Of a stretch of DNA of 64,000 nt, positions 38,365 to 47,020 are shown in pieces (position 1 is the stretch's first letter; every line of letters starts with the position of its first letter). Position numbers and translations under genes: made by a program. Source of the DNA: Candidatus Accumulibacter iunctus (GTDB taxonomy: Bacteria > Pseudomonadota > Gammaproteobacteria > Burkholderiales > Rhodocyclaceae); the NCBI GenBank assembly GCA_002345025.1, contig DDUX01000053.1, positions 26,756 to 90,755 of the forward strand, read 5' to 3'. The notes below the pieces were generated by a model. That model made no database searches, was not told the origin of the DNA, and worked only from the letters and a program-made list of their open reading frames with translations.

Positions 38365-39132
38365 GTGATCACCTACGAATATCCCTTCAATGAGCGCATA
38401 CGCACACTGCTGCGGCTGGAGGATTTATTCCACAAACTGAGCAGCTTCATGCAGCGGGACGGCTCGCAGGAGCACCATGTCGTTCTCCTGACGCTGTTCG
38501 AGATCCTCGACGTGGCCGGTCGCGCCGACCTGAAGATGGACCTGATTCAGGAACTCGAGCGCCAGCGTCAAAGCCTGTTGGCTTTTCGCAACAATCCGGA
38601 CATCTCGGAGGATGCGCTCTCCGGCGCTCTCTACGAGATCGAAAATGCCTCGGCGGCGCTGCTGGGAATGGCGGGCAAGATCGGCCAGCACCTGCGTGAC
38701 AATGACTGGCTGATGAGCATCAAGAGTCGTGCCAGCATCCCCGGCGGCGTCTGTGAGTTCGATTTGCCCTCTTACCACTACTGGCGACATCAGCCACCCG
38801 ACCTTCGCCGCGATGCGCTGCTCGCCTGGTTACAGCCGCTACTGCCCCTGCGTGACGCCCTGACGATCGTCCTCCGTCTGCTGCGCGCCAGTGGCCGCTC
38901 GGAGCACCACGTCGCCACCAGCGGTGCCTTCCAGCTCATGCTCGGTGGCAGCACTGCCCAGAGCACGTCGCAGATGGTCCGCATCTCGCTCAAGCTGCAC
39001 GATCCCTACATCCCCGAGATCAGCGCCAACAAGTACGCGCTGAACATCCGCTTCACCCGCCCGGACAGCGATCATCGACCGCGCCACTGTGACAGCGATG
39101 TCGAGTTCGACATGCTGTTCTGCAATCTGTGA
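38365..39132 (+). CDS. zapD: Cell division protein ZapD (YacF)
   Basis: 255 aa from GTG 38365 (MITYEYPFNERIRTLLRLEDLF). The all-alpha N-terminal domain and a C-terminal beta domain (FQLMLGGSTAQSTSQMVRI, YIPEISANKYALNIRF) match the FtsZ-bundling protein ZapD. The usual third gene, yacG, was not found downstream; the 246 bp to amtB2 show no zinc-finger reading frame. Confidence 0.95.
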   Translation: MITYEYPFNERIRTLLRLEDLFHKLSSFMQRDGSQEHHVVLLTLFEILDVAGRADLKMDLIQELERQRQSLLAFRNNPDISEDALSGALYEIENASAALLGMAGKIGQHLRDNDWLMSIKSRASIPGGVCEFDLPSYHYWRHQPPDLRRDALLAWLQPLLPLRDALTIVLRLLRASGRSEHHVATSGAFQLMLGGSTAQSTSQMVRISLKLHDPYIPEISANKYALNIRFTRPDSDHRPRHCDSDVEFDMLFCNL

Positions 39133-39378
39133 GGCTGCTTCAGGGCAACTCGTGAAGAATCGGCACCCGGTTCTCGCTGCGGTGGCAGCGGCTTCGTCCG
39201 CCGGAACAGCAGCAAGCCCCCCGACAGCGGCATCAGCCGACTGACATCGGCGGCGGCGCGAGGCCAGCCCGGCGCCACCGATGCTGGCTGCCAGCCGCTA
39301 CTTGCCGGTCGCCGCTCGCGACGCCCAGCCGGGCTACTGATGCAATGACCCCCGCCGGCACCAGGGGTTTGCCACGGG

Positions 39379-40581
39379 CTACCAGTTCGTCTCGCGCTCG
39401 GGCGTTGCCGTCACCTTGTGAATCGAGAGATCGGCGCCGTTGAACTCCTGCTCGCGATCGAGACGAAGCCCGACGGTGCTCTTCAGCAACCCGTAAACCA
39501 CGGTGCCACCCACAAGGGCAATGCCGATCGCCAGCGCGGTCATCAGGAGCTGCGGCATGAACGCCACGCCGCCGACGCCGCCGAGCGCCTTGCTGCCGAA
39601 GATGCCGGCGGCGAGCCCTCCCCAGGCGCCACACAGACCATGCAGCGGCCAGACGCCGAGAACGTCGTCGATCTTCCAGCGGTTCTGCGTCAGCGTGAAC
39701 ATGAGGACGAACAGGCCGCCGGCCACACCACCGACGACCAGAGACCCCATCGGGTGCATCAGATCGGAGCCGGCGCACACCGCGACCAGACCGGCGAGCG
39801 GGCCGTTGTGCACGAAGCCCGGGTCGTTCCTGCCGGCAACCATCGCCACCAGAGTGCCACCAACCATCGCCATCAGCGAGTTCATCGCCACCAGCCCGGA
39901 AATCTTGTCGATCGTCTGCGCGCTCATGACGTTGAAGCCGAACCAGCCGACGGTCAGAATCCACGCGCCGAGAGCCAGAAAGGGGATCGATGACGGCGGG
40001 TGCGCCGACACCCTGCCCTCCTTCGTATAGCGACCATAACGCGCACCGAGCAGCAGAACCGCGGGCAGGGCGATCCAGCCGCCCATCGCATGCACGACGA
40101 CGGAACCGGCGAAATCATGGAACTCCTCACCATAGGTGGCCTTGAGCCACGCCTGGATGCCGAAGGCCTGATTCCAGGCAATGCCTTCAAACAATGGGTA
40201 AATCAGCGCCACGATCAGGAAGGTCGCCGCCAGCTGCGGGTAGAACCTGGCCCGCTCGGCGATGCCGCCCGAGACGATGGCCGGAATGGCCGCGGCGAAG
40301 GTCAGCAGGAAGAAGAACTTGGTCAGCTCGAAGCCGTTCTTCTCGAGCAGGGTGTCGGCACCGGCGAAGAAATTCACGCCGTAGGCGATGCTGTAGCCGA
40401 CAAAGAAATAGGCAATCGTCGACACCGAGAAATCGGTCAGAATCTTCACCAGCGCATTGACCTGACTCTTCTTGCGCACCGTTCCCAGTTCGAGAAAGGC
40501 AAAACCGGAATGCATCGCCAGCACCATGATGCCGCCGAGCAGGATGAAGAGAACGTCGCTACCAGACTTGAGTGCTTCCAT
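39379..40581 (-). CDS. amt: Second ammonium transporter
   Basis: 400 aa from ATG 40579-40581, preceded by GGAGGAG; no signal peptide, so the N-terminus differs from the AmtB at 29.5 kb. The Amt core has LFILLGGIMVLAMHSGFAFLE, FAGSVVVHAMGGWIAL and PLHGLCGAWGGLAAGIFG with the two pore histidines. The C-terminal tail is LRLDREQEFNGADLSIHK. No glnK is adjacent, but the gene has its own sigma-54 promoter. Confidence 0.93.
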   Translation of the reverse strand: MEALKSGSDVLFILLGGIMVLAMHSGFAFLELGTVRKKSQVNALVKILTDFSVSTIAYFFVGYSIAYGVNFFAGADTLLEKNGFELTKFFFLLTFAAAIPAIVSGGIAERARFYPQLAATFLIVALIYPLFEGIAWNQAFGIQAWLKATYGEEFHDFAGSVVVHAMGGWIALPAVLLLGARYGRYTKEGRVSAHPPSSIPFLALGAWILTVGWFGFNVMSAQTIDKISGLVAMNSLMAMVGGTLVAMVAGRNDPGFVHNGPLAGLVAVCAGSDLMHPMGSLVVGGVAGGLFVLMFTLTQNRWKIDDVLGVWPLHGLCGAWGGLAAGIFGSKALGGVGGVAFMPQLLMTALAIGIALVGGTVVYGLLKSTVGLRLDREQEFNGADLSIHKVTATPERETNW

Positions 40582-40613
40582 GGCTCCTCCAGGGGTTCGG
40601 GATGGAGCCATCA

Positions 40614-40629
40614 AGCAAGTCCCGTTCCA
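40614..40629 (-). promoter_or_regulatory. Sigma-54 promoter of the second ammonium transporter
   Basis: On the minus strand TGGAACG-GGAC-TTGCT fits TGGCACG-N4-TTGCW with one mismatch and exact -24/-12 spacing. It lies 33 bp upstream of the ATG. Confidence 0.72.
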
Positions 40630-40680
40630 GGCTTGTCACGCCCCGGAATCGACCACTTTCGGCAGCGCGGAGCGGCTGCG

Positions 40681-40697
40681 CACACACTGCTGGTGCA
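40681..40697. promoter_or_regulatory. Possible NtrC half-conserved enhancer
   Basis: CACACACTGCTGGTGCA has a perfect right half-site (TGGTGCA) and a degenerate left half (CAC at the right distance) compared with the NtrC pattern. It lies about 55 bp upstream of the -24 element. Confidence 0.4.
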
Positions 40698-40757
40698 TCG
40701 CGAAGGCCGAACGCACCAGAACGGGGCGGCAGCGCCCCCGGCCGCAACAGGGGCGAC

Positions 40758-41990
40758 CTACGGTGGTGCGGCGCCAGCCGGCAGGAGAACCCACATCTGC
40801 CCTTGCTGCTTCATGCGTCCCGCCTGGTTGCCGGCGGCGGCGCCGAAACCCCAGAAGAGGTCGGCGCGGACGACGCCACGAATCGCGCCGCCGGTGTCCT
40901 GCGCCATGACCAGCCGACGCCAAGGCTGCGCGGAATCGGGCAGAGTCGTCGCCAGGAAGACGGGGGCGCCCAGGGTGACATGGCGGGGATCGACGGCGAT
41001 GCTGCGCTCGGGGGTCAGCGGCACGCCCAGCGCCCCTTTCGGACCGTCGCCGTCCTTGCCCCGGAGCGTTTCTTCGCGAAAGAAGACGTAACTCGGGTTG
41101 GCGTTCAGCAGTTCGCTCACCCGGCCCGGGTTGGCGCGCGCCCACTGCTTGATCGACGACATCGACGCCTGTTCGAGGCTCATCTCGCCGCGGTCGACGA
41201 GCACGCGGCCGATCGACTGATAGGGGTGGCCGTTCTGGTCGGCATAAGCCAGTCGAAGCTTGCTGCCGTCCGGCAGTTGCACACGCCCGGAACCCTGCAC
41301 CTGCAGGAAGAAGAACTCGACCGGGTCATCGACGTAGAGCAGCACCCGATCAACATGGTCGTTGTCGCGGCTGCTGATCTCGGCGCGCGAGAAGTACGGA
41401 ACCACCTTGTTGCCCTGCAGGCGACCGCGCAGACGCATGTTCTTCAGCTCTGGCAAGACGCTGGCAAGGTCAATCGTCAGCAGGTCGGGGGGAACGCCGA
41501 GAACCGCTTGCAGATAGGGTTTGCCGCGTGTGCGCGAGCCACGCAGCAGCGGTTCGTAGTAGCCGGTCACCAGGCCGCGGCTCGAGCCGTCGGGATTGGT
41601 CAGCAGCCAGGGCTGCAGCCGTGACTCGAAGAAACGCCTGACGGCAGGAACTGCCGGCGCCTCCATTCCCCTGGCCTCGTCGCAGACCGCCTTCCATTGC
41701 GGCCACTGTGGCCGGCTGGCGAGGCCGCGGCAGGACTGCAGGAACGGCGGCCAGGCGGCGGCCACATCGTCGTCGTTCCAGCCTGGCAGATCGCTCCAGC
41801 GTGCCGGCTGCAACGGCCTGGCGTCGGCCCGGGCGGCGATCGCCGGCGCTGCCGGGCAAACGGGAGCTGGCGGACACTCGACGCTGCCCGTGCCGCTGCT
41901 GGCAGGGGGCTTGGTGGTGGTGCTGCAGGCGGCGAGCAGCGCCACCAGGGAGATCGTGACGAGGCAGCGTGATTGGCTTTTGCGGATCAT
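40758..41990 (-). CDS. mltA: Membrane-bound lytic murein transglycosylase A
   Basis: Outer-membrane lipoprotein of 410 aa from ATG 41988-41990. Signal and lipobox LLAACSTT, then a Pro/Ala linker. The MltA domain has LVTGYYEPLLRGSR, FFLQVQGSGRV, and GYPYxxIGR-like HPYQSIGRVLVDRGEMS. The 3D domain contains the catalytic Asp in VMAQDTGGAIRG. It is divergent from the DUF815 ATPase gene; AGTATACT (42024-42031) could serve as a shared -10 palindrome. Confidence 0.95.
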   Translation of the reverse strand: MIRKSQSRCLVTISLVALLAACSTTTKPPASSGTGSVECPPAPVCPAAPAIAARADARPLQPARWSDLPGWNDDDVAAAWPPFLQSCRGLASRPQWPQWKAVCDEARGMEAPAVPAVRRFFESRLQPWLLTNPDGSSRGLVTGYYEPLLRGSRTRGKPYLQAVLGVPPDLLTIDLASVLPELKNMRLRGRLQGNKVVPYFSRAEISSRDNDHVDRVLLYVDDPVEFFFLQVQGSGRVQLPDGSKLRLAYADQNGHPYQSIGRVLVDRGEMSLEQASMSSIKQWARANPGRVSELLNANPSYVFFREETLRGKDGDGPKGALGVPLTPERSIAVDPRHVTLGAPVFLATTLPDSAQPWRRLVMAQDTGGAIRGVVRADLFWGFGAAAGNQAGRMKQQGQMWVLLPAGAAPP

Positions 41991-42023
41991 TTGGCTAGAG
42001 TGTCGGGTTCGTACAATCTGCCA

Positions 42024-42031
42024 AGTATACT
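42024..42031. promoter_or_regulatory. Palindromic AGTATACT between mltA and the DUF815 ATPase gene
   Basis: Because the octamer is self-complementary it reads TATACT on both strands, 34 bp from the mltA ATG and 11 bp from the ATPase ATG. No clear -35 hexamer supports either direction. Confidence 0.3.
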
Positions 42032-42041
42032 GTTCTGTTCG

Positions 42042-42980
42042 ATGAGCGATCCACTGGCGCAACTGGCCTCCTTTCTCGCGCGCGCCGAGCGCCTTCTCGA
42101 TCGCCTTGAGCCGCTGCTGCCACCAGCAGAGCGGGTCCCCGACTGGAGCGCGGCACATGCCTTCCGCTGGCGCAGCGCAAACGGTTCCGGCTACCTGCAG
42201 GCGATTCGCCGCCTGCCACAAATCCGCCTAGCCGACCTGCGCGACATCGACGAGCAGAAAGCACGCCTCGAAAGCAATACACGCCAGTTCATCGCCGGGC
42301 TGCCGGCCAACAACGTCCTGCTCACCGGTGCCCGCGGCTCGGGAAAGTCATCACTGATCAAGGCGCTGCTGAACGAGTACGCGCGACAGGGTTTGCGCGT
42401 CATCGAGGTCGAGAAGGCCGAGCTGACCGACCTGCCGCAGATCGTCGAACTGCTCGATGAACGCCCGGAACGCTTCATCATCTTTTGCGACGACCTCTCC
42501 TTCGAGTCCGGAGACGCCCGCTACAAGGCGCTGAAGGTGGTACTCGACGGCTCGTTTGCGGCAGCGCCCGAGAATGTCCTGATCTACGCGACCTCGAACC
42601 GCCGCCATCTGATGCCCGAGTATTTCGCCGAGAACCTCGAAAGCAGGCGCGTCGGCGAGGAAATCCATCCCGGCGAGGCAGTCGAGGAGAAGATCTCGCT
42701 CTCCGAACGCTTTGGCCTCTGGATCTCGTTCTACCCCTTCGACCAGGAGGCGTACCTCGACATCGTCGCCCACTGGCTGCGGTCCTTCGGTTGCCGGCCG
42801 GACGAGGTTGCCGGCAGCGAACGAGCCGCCCTCAACTTTGCCGTCGAACGCGGTTCGCGCAGCGGCCGCGTCGCCTGGCAGTTCGCCCGCGACTGGGCGG
42901 GCCACCAGCAAAGCAGGGGCGCCAGCGCGGCACCGGTCTTGCCAGCAAGCTCGAGCAAGCGCGCCCGGAGCCGCTCGTGA
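42042..42980 (+). CDS. DUF815-family AAA ATPase
   Basis: 312 aa from ATG 42042 (MSDPLAQLASFLARAERLLDRLEP); a longer frame is open to 41973. Walker A GARGSGKSSLIKALL, Walker B FIIFCDDLSFE, sensor LIYATSNRRHLMPEYFAEN and an arginine-rich C-terminus. The family is widespread and poorly characterised; in betaproteobacteria it commonly sits beside the Nudix gene, as here. Function unknown. Confidence 0.88.
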   Translation: MSDPLAQLASFLARAERLLDRLEPLLPPAERVPDWSAAHAFRWRSANGSGYLQAIRRLPQIRLADLRDIDEQKARLESNTRQFIAGLPANNVLLTGARGSGKSSLIKALLNEYARQGLRVIEVEKAELTDLPQIVELLDERPERFIIFCDDLSFESGDARYKALKVVLDGSFAAAPENVLIYATSNRRHLMPEYFAENLESRRVGEEIHPGEAVEEKISLSERFGLWISFYPFDQEAYLDIVAHWLRSFGCRPDEVAGSERAALNFAVERGSRSGRVAWQFARDWAGHQQSRGASAAPVLPASSSKRARSRS

Positions 42981-43017
42981 GCGCCGCCACGCTGCCCGGC
43001 GACCGGCAGCTGCGGCG

Positions 43018-43965
43018 ATGACCGTGATCACCGAAGTCGCGGCAGCGGTTCTGCTGCGCGGCGATCCGGCGGCGCCGCAGTTCCTCCTCGCGCAGCGCCC
43101 GCCGGGAAAGCCCTACGCCGGCTACTGGGAGTTCCCCGGCGGCAAGGTGGAAGCTGGCGAGACAGCGTACTGCGCACTGCAGCGCGAGTTGCAGGAGGAA
43201 CTCGGGATCGGCGTCGAGCAGGCTTGGCCATGGGTCTGCTGCGAATTCACCTATCCACACGCGACGGTTCGCCTGCGCTTCTTTCGCGTCAACGCCTGGC
43301 GCGGCGAGCCGACGGCGATCGAGCACAGCGCGCTCGTCTGGCTGCGCGCCGGGCAGACGGCGAGCGTTGCTCCGATCCTGCCGGCAAATGGGCCGATTCT
43401 GCGCGCGCTCGCGCTGCCGGCGGTCTACGCTCTGACCAACGCCAGCGAGAACGGTGTCGAGGCCGAACTCGAACGTATCGGAACGGCACTGCGCAACGGC
43501 CTGCGCCTGATCCAGGTGCGTGACAAGACGCTGCCGGCCGACGACCGGCGGGACTTCGCGTGCCGCGTCATGCAGCTCGCAGCCACCCATCCGGCAGCCA
43601 GGGTTCTGGTCAACGACGACCTGCAGCTCGCCACGGCGATCGCAGCGCACGGCATCCACCTCTCTTCGGCCCACCTCCGGCAAAGGGCGAAGAGACCACC
43701 GCTGCCGCTGGTGGCCGCCTCGTGCCACGACGCCGAAGACCTCGCGCAGGCCGCTCACCTGCAGCTCGACTTCGCCGTCCTTGGTCCGGTGCTGCCGACA
43801 CCCAGTCACCCGCAGGCAGCCGGCATGGGCTGGCAGCGGTTCGCAGATCTCAGCCGGCGCTCGCCGCTGCCGCTCTACGCGCTCGGTGGCCTGCAGCCGG
43901 GGTTGCTCGCCGAAGCCTGCCGGCACGGCGCGCACGGCATCGCGATGCTGCGCCGCTGGCCCTGA
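43018..43965 (+). CDS. Nudix hydrolase fused to ThiE/TenI-like domain
   Basis: 315 aa from ATG 43018. Residues 1-130 are a MutT-type Nudix domain with GGKVEAGET and RELQEELGI. From about 140 the protein continues as a thiamine-phosphate-synthase-like barrel: VYALTNAS, GLRLIQVRDKTL, VLVNDDLQLA, GIHLSS, FAVLGPVLPTPSHP and YALGGL. Such fusions are common in beta- and gammaproteobacteria and are thought to clean 8-oxo-dGTP through the Nudix half; the role of the barrel is unclear. Confidence 0.9.
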   Translation: MTVITEVAAAVLLRGDPAAPQFLLAQRPPGKPYAGYWEFPGGKVEAGETAYCALQRELQEELGIGVEQAWPWVCCEFTYPHATVRLRFFRVNAWRGEPTAIEHSALVWLRAGQTASVAPILPANGPILRALALPAVYALTNASENGVEAELERIGTALRNGLRLIQVRDKTLPADDRRDFACRVMQLAATHPAARVLVNDDLQLATAIAAHGIHLSSAHLRQRAKRPPLPLVAASCHDAEDLAQAAHLQLDFAVLGPVLPTPSHPQAAGMGWQRFADLSRRSPLPLYALGGLQPGLLAEACRHGAHGIAMLRRWP

Positions 43966-44059
43966 CCGCGCGACAACGCCGTGCCGCGGCGACAGATGAA
44001 GCCGGCACGGCGATACCCGTTTGGTAGAATGCAGCCTTTGCCCGTTCGCACCGACGCCG

Positions 44060-46165
44060 ATGACACGCAAGATTCTGGTCACATCCGCACTGCCCTATGC
44101 CAACGGTGCCATTCATCTCGGCCATCTGGTCGAGTACATCCAGACCGACATCTGGGTACGCTTCCAGAAGATGCGTGGGCATCTGTGCTGGTACGTCTGC
44201 GCCGACGACACGCACGGAACGCCAATCATGCTGCGCGCCGAGCAGGAGGGGATCACTCCGGAGGCGCTGATCGAACGGGTACATGGCGAGCATACGCGCG
44301 ACTTCGCCGGCTTTCATGTCGGCTTCGACAACTACTACACGACGCATTCGCCGGAAACACGGGAGTGCGCGAACGAGATCTACGCGCGCCTGCGCCATGC
44401 CGGCCTGATCGAAACGCGAACGATCGAGCAGTACTACGACCCGCTGAAGCAGATGTTCCTGCCCGACCGCTTCATCAAGGGCGAATGCCCGAAGTGCGGC
44501 GCAGCCGACCAGTACGGCGACAACTGCGAGAGCTGCGGTGCAGCCTACACCGCCGACGAACTGAAGAATCCGTACTCGGCGGTCTCTGGTGCGCGCCCCG
44601 AGCTGCGCCAGTCCGAGCATTTCTTCTTCCGCCTCTCGGATCCCCGCTGCCAGATCTTTCTCCGCCGCTGGACGCAAGCCGAGGGCCGCCTGCAGAACGA
44701 AGCGGCGAACAAGCTGCAGGAGTGGCTTGGTGGCGCCGACGAGAACCGGCTCACCGACTGGGACATATCACGCGACGCACCGTACTTCGGCTTCGAGATC
44801 CCGGATGCGCCGGGCAAGTACTTCTACGTCTGGCTCGACGCGCCGATCGGTTACATGGGCGCCTTCCGCAATCTGTGCCGCCGCCAGGGACTCGACTTCG
44901 ACGAGTACTGGCGGCCCGGCTCGACGACCGAGCTCTACCACTTCATCGGCAAGGACATCCTCTACTTCCACGCTCTGTTCTGGCCGGCCGAACTCGAGCA
45001 CGCCGGCTACCGCACGCCGAGCAAGGTCTTCGCGCACGGTTTCCTGACCGTCGACGGCGCCAAGATGTCCAAGTCGCGCGGCACCTTCATCACCGCCGCC
45101 AGCTATCTCGCGCAAGGGCTCGACGCCGAATGGCTGCGCTACTACTACGCCGCCAAGCTCGGCAGCTCGATGGAGGACATCGATCTCAACCTCGACGACT
45201 TCATCGCCCGCGTAAATTCGGATCTGATCGGCAAGTTCGTCAATATCGCCAGCCGCTCGGCCGGTTTCATCGCCAGGAAGTTCGCTGGTCGCCTGTGCAC
45301 CTGCGACGAGTCGCTACCGGCGATCCAGGCGATACGCGAACGCCGCCTGCTGATCGCCGAACACTACGAGGCGCGCGAGTTCAGCAAGGCGATCCGCGAG
45401 ATCATGGCCCTCACCGATCTCGCCAATCAATACGTGGATAGCGTCAAGCCCTGGGAACTGGCGCGCCAGCCGGGCCGCGAAAGCGAACTGCAGGCAGCCT
45501 GCAGCAATGCCATAAACCTCTTCCGCCTGTTTGCCGTTCTGCTCAAGCCGGTTCTGCCGGCGCTTGCGGCGAAGACCGAAGCCTTCCTCAACGTCGCGCC
45601 GCTGCTCTGGGACGACAGCGCGACGGTCCTCGCCGCCGGCCACACGATCAACGCCTACCAGCACATGCTGACGCGGGTCGACAAGCAGCAGATCGACGCC
45701 CTGCTTGCCGCCAATCGCGAGTCGCTGGCAGCCACACCGCAAGCGGCGCCGCAGAAACACGCCGAGCACCAGGAGAAGATGGCCGCCACCGCCGCTGCAC
45801 AGGCAGCCGTCGCGACAGCCTCCGGGCCGCACATCAGCATCGACGACTTCCTGCGCAGCGACCTGCGCGTCGCCCGCATCAGCGAAGCCGGGCAGGTCGC
45901 AGGCGCCGACAAGCTGCTGCGGCTGCTGCTCGACGTCGGCCCTCTGGGAACGCGACAGGTCTTTGCCGGCATCAAGACCGCCTACGATCCGCAGACGCTG
46001 GTCGGCAGGCTGACGGTGATGGTCGCCAACCTGGCACCGCGCAAGATGAAGTTCGGCATGTCCGAAGGAATGATCCTCGCCGCCTCCGACGCGGCCGGCG
46101 AGACTCCGGGCATCTTCCTGCTGGCGCCGGATACCGGCGCGCAGCCCGGCATGCGAGTCCGCTAG
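44060..46165 (+). CDS. metG: Methionyl-tRNA synthetase
   Basis: 701 aa from ATG 44060. Class I synthetase with the HIGH-type NGAIHLGHL, zinc knuckles CPKC and CESC near residues 145-162, the KMSKS loop [10 protein letters not shown], an anticodon-binding helical domain, an Ala/Gln-rich linker and a C-terminal EMAP/Trbp111-type tRNA-binding domain ([33 protein letters not shown]). A TAGAAT at 44025-44030 is a possible -10. Confidence 0.97.
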   Translation: MTRKILVTSALPYANGAIHLGHLVEYIQTDIWVRFQKMRGHLCWYVCADDTHGTPIMLRAEQEGITPEALIERVHGEHTRDFAGFHVGFDNYYTTHSPETRECANEIYARLRHAGLIETRTIEQYYDPLKQMFLPDRFIKGECPKCGAADQYGDNCESCGAAYTADELKNPYSAVSGARPELRQSEHFFFRLSDPRCQIFLRRWTQAEGRLQNEAANKLQEWLGGADENRLTDWDISRDAPYFGFEIPDAPGKYFYVWLDAPIGYMGAFRNLCRRQGLDFDEYWRPGSTTELYHFIGKDILYFHALFWPAELEHAGYRTPSKVFAHGFLTVDGAKMSKSRGTFITAASYLAQGLDAEWLRYYYAAKLGSSMEDIDLNLDDFIARVNSDLIGKFVNIASRSAGFIARKFAGRLCTCDESLPAIQAIRERRLLIAEHYEAREFSKAIREIMALTDLANQYVDSVKPWELARQPGRESELQAACSNAINLFRLFAVLLKPVLPALAAKTEAFLNVAPLLWDDSATVLAAGHTINAYQHMLTRVDKQQIDALLAANRESLAATPQAAPQKHAEHQEKMAATAAAQAAVATASGPHISIDDFLRSDLRVARISEAGQVAGADKLLRLLLDVGPLGTRQVFAGIKTAYDPQTLVGRLTVMVANLAPRKMKFGMSEGMILAASDAAGETPGIFLLAPDTGAQPGMRVR

Positions 46166-46172
46166 AACGCGC

Positions 46173-46430
46173 ATGGACCAGCGTCGCCGCCCGCGAGTCA
46201 CCGTGAAAGTGATGCTCTATGCGCTGCTCGACGTTGCCGGCACACTGATCCTCGCCAGCGGCCTGATGTGGCTGGCGCGACAGCAGACGCTGTTCATCCC
46301 GGGGTTCCCGACGAGCACAGCGACCGCCGTCGTGACCGTGGTGGCGGGCCTCGCATTGATGCTGTGGTCAGTGGCAGGGATCATTCGTGAACTGTCGCGG
46401 CAGAGCCCGGCCGATGGCTGTGGCAACTGA
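46173..46430 (+). CDS. Small two-TM membrane protein
   Basis: 85 aa. A basic N-terminus is followed by two hydrophobic segments (VMLYALLDVAGTLILASGLMWL and AVVTVVAGLALMLWSVAGII) joined by a short loop, ending in a polar tail. It starts 7 bp after metG, so it is probably cotranscribed. No recognised family; inner-membrane location is inferred. Confidence 0.7.
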   Translation: MDQRRRPRVTVKVMLYALLDVAGTLILASGLMWLARQQTLFIPGFPTSTATAVVTVVAGLALMLWSVAGIIRELSRQSPADGCGN

Positions 46431-46472
46431 GGAGCAGCCGCTGCCGGCATGCCCGCCTGGTGGCGGATCAGC

Positions 46473-47006
46473 TCAGGGTTTTCGCGCCGGGTCGGCGGAC
46501 ACCAGTTGGAAGACCCCCTCGGCGTAGCGATGCGTGAAGGGGGTGCTCGATTCGATGCCTTCCGAGTAATCGAGGATCCGGTAGCCGGCGAAGCCGCGCT
46601 GGCGCTGCAACTGCAGCGCTCGCCGCTTGAAGATCAGGCCGGATTCGCCGTCACCGCCGATGCGGAAACTCTTGGCACGCATCGCCAGCCGGTAGGTGTC
46701 GCCCTCGAGCATGGTCTCCTCGATCGTCCAGTTGGGCGCCAGCGGATCGTAGATGACGTAGGCGACGACCGCCGCGGCAGCACTGAAGTTCAGGTACTGT
46801 GCCGGCCCACCGTACTGGCTCGCCATGTAGCCGACCGACCCGACGAGAGCGACGGCCTTGGCCGGCGGCAGGCTTGCCGTCGGGTTCGGAGCCTGCGTGA
46901 AGGCGTGGTCGTACGGCTGACTGACCACTGCCGGCTGCCCGTTCCAGTCAACCGTGCCACAGGCGCCGAGCACAGCCACTGACAGCAAGGCCACGGGAGT
47001 ACGCAC
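46473..47006 (-). CDS. Predicted lipoprotein directly downstream of flgL
   Basis: 177 aa from GTG 47006. Lipobox VAVLGACG follows a short signal. The mature part includes PPAKAVALVGSVGYM, a hydrophobic NFSAAAAVVAYVIYDPLAPNWTIEE and a beta-rich C-terminus (YRLAMRAKSFRIGGDGES). It lies 14 bp after the flgL stop and is probably on the same transcript, but I do not recognise it as a flagellar protein. Confidence 0.72.
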   Translation of the reverse strand: MRTPVALLSVAVLGACGTVDWNGQPAVVSQPYDHAFTQAPNPTASLPPAKAVALVGSVGYMASQYGGPAQYLNFSAAAAVVAYVIYDPLAPNWTIEETMLEGDTYRLAMRAKSFRIGGDGESGLIFKRRALQLQRQRGFAGYRILDYSEGIESSTPFTHRYAEGVFQLVSADPARKP

Positions 47007-47020
47007 GGAGCAGACGCCGT

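Noticed and set aside
39133..39378. Expected yacG downstream of zapD
   Set aside because: No frame with the two CxxC zinc pairs of YacG was found in this gap.
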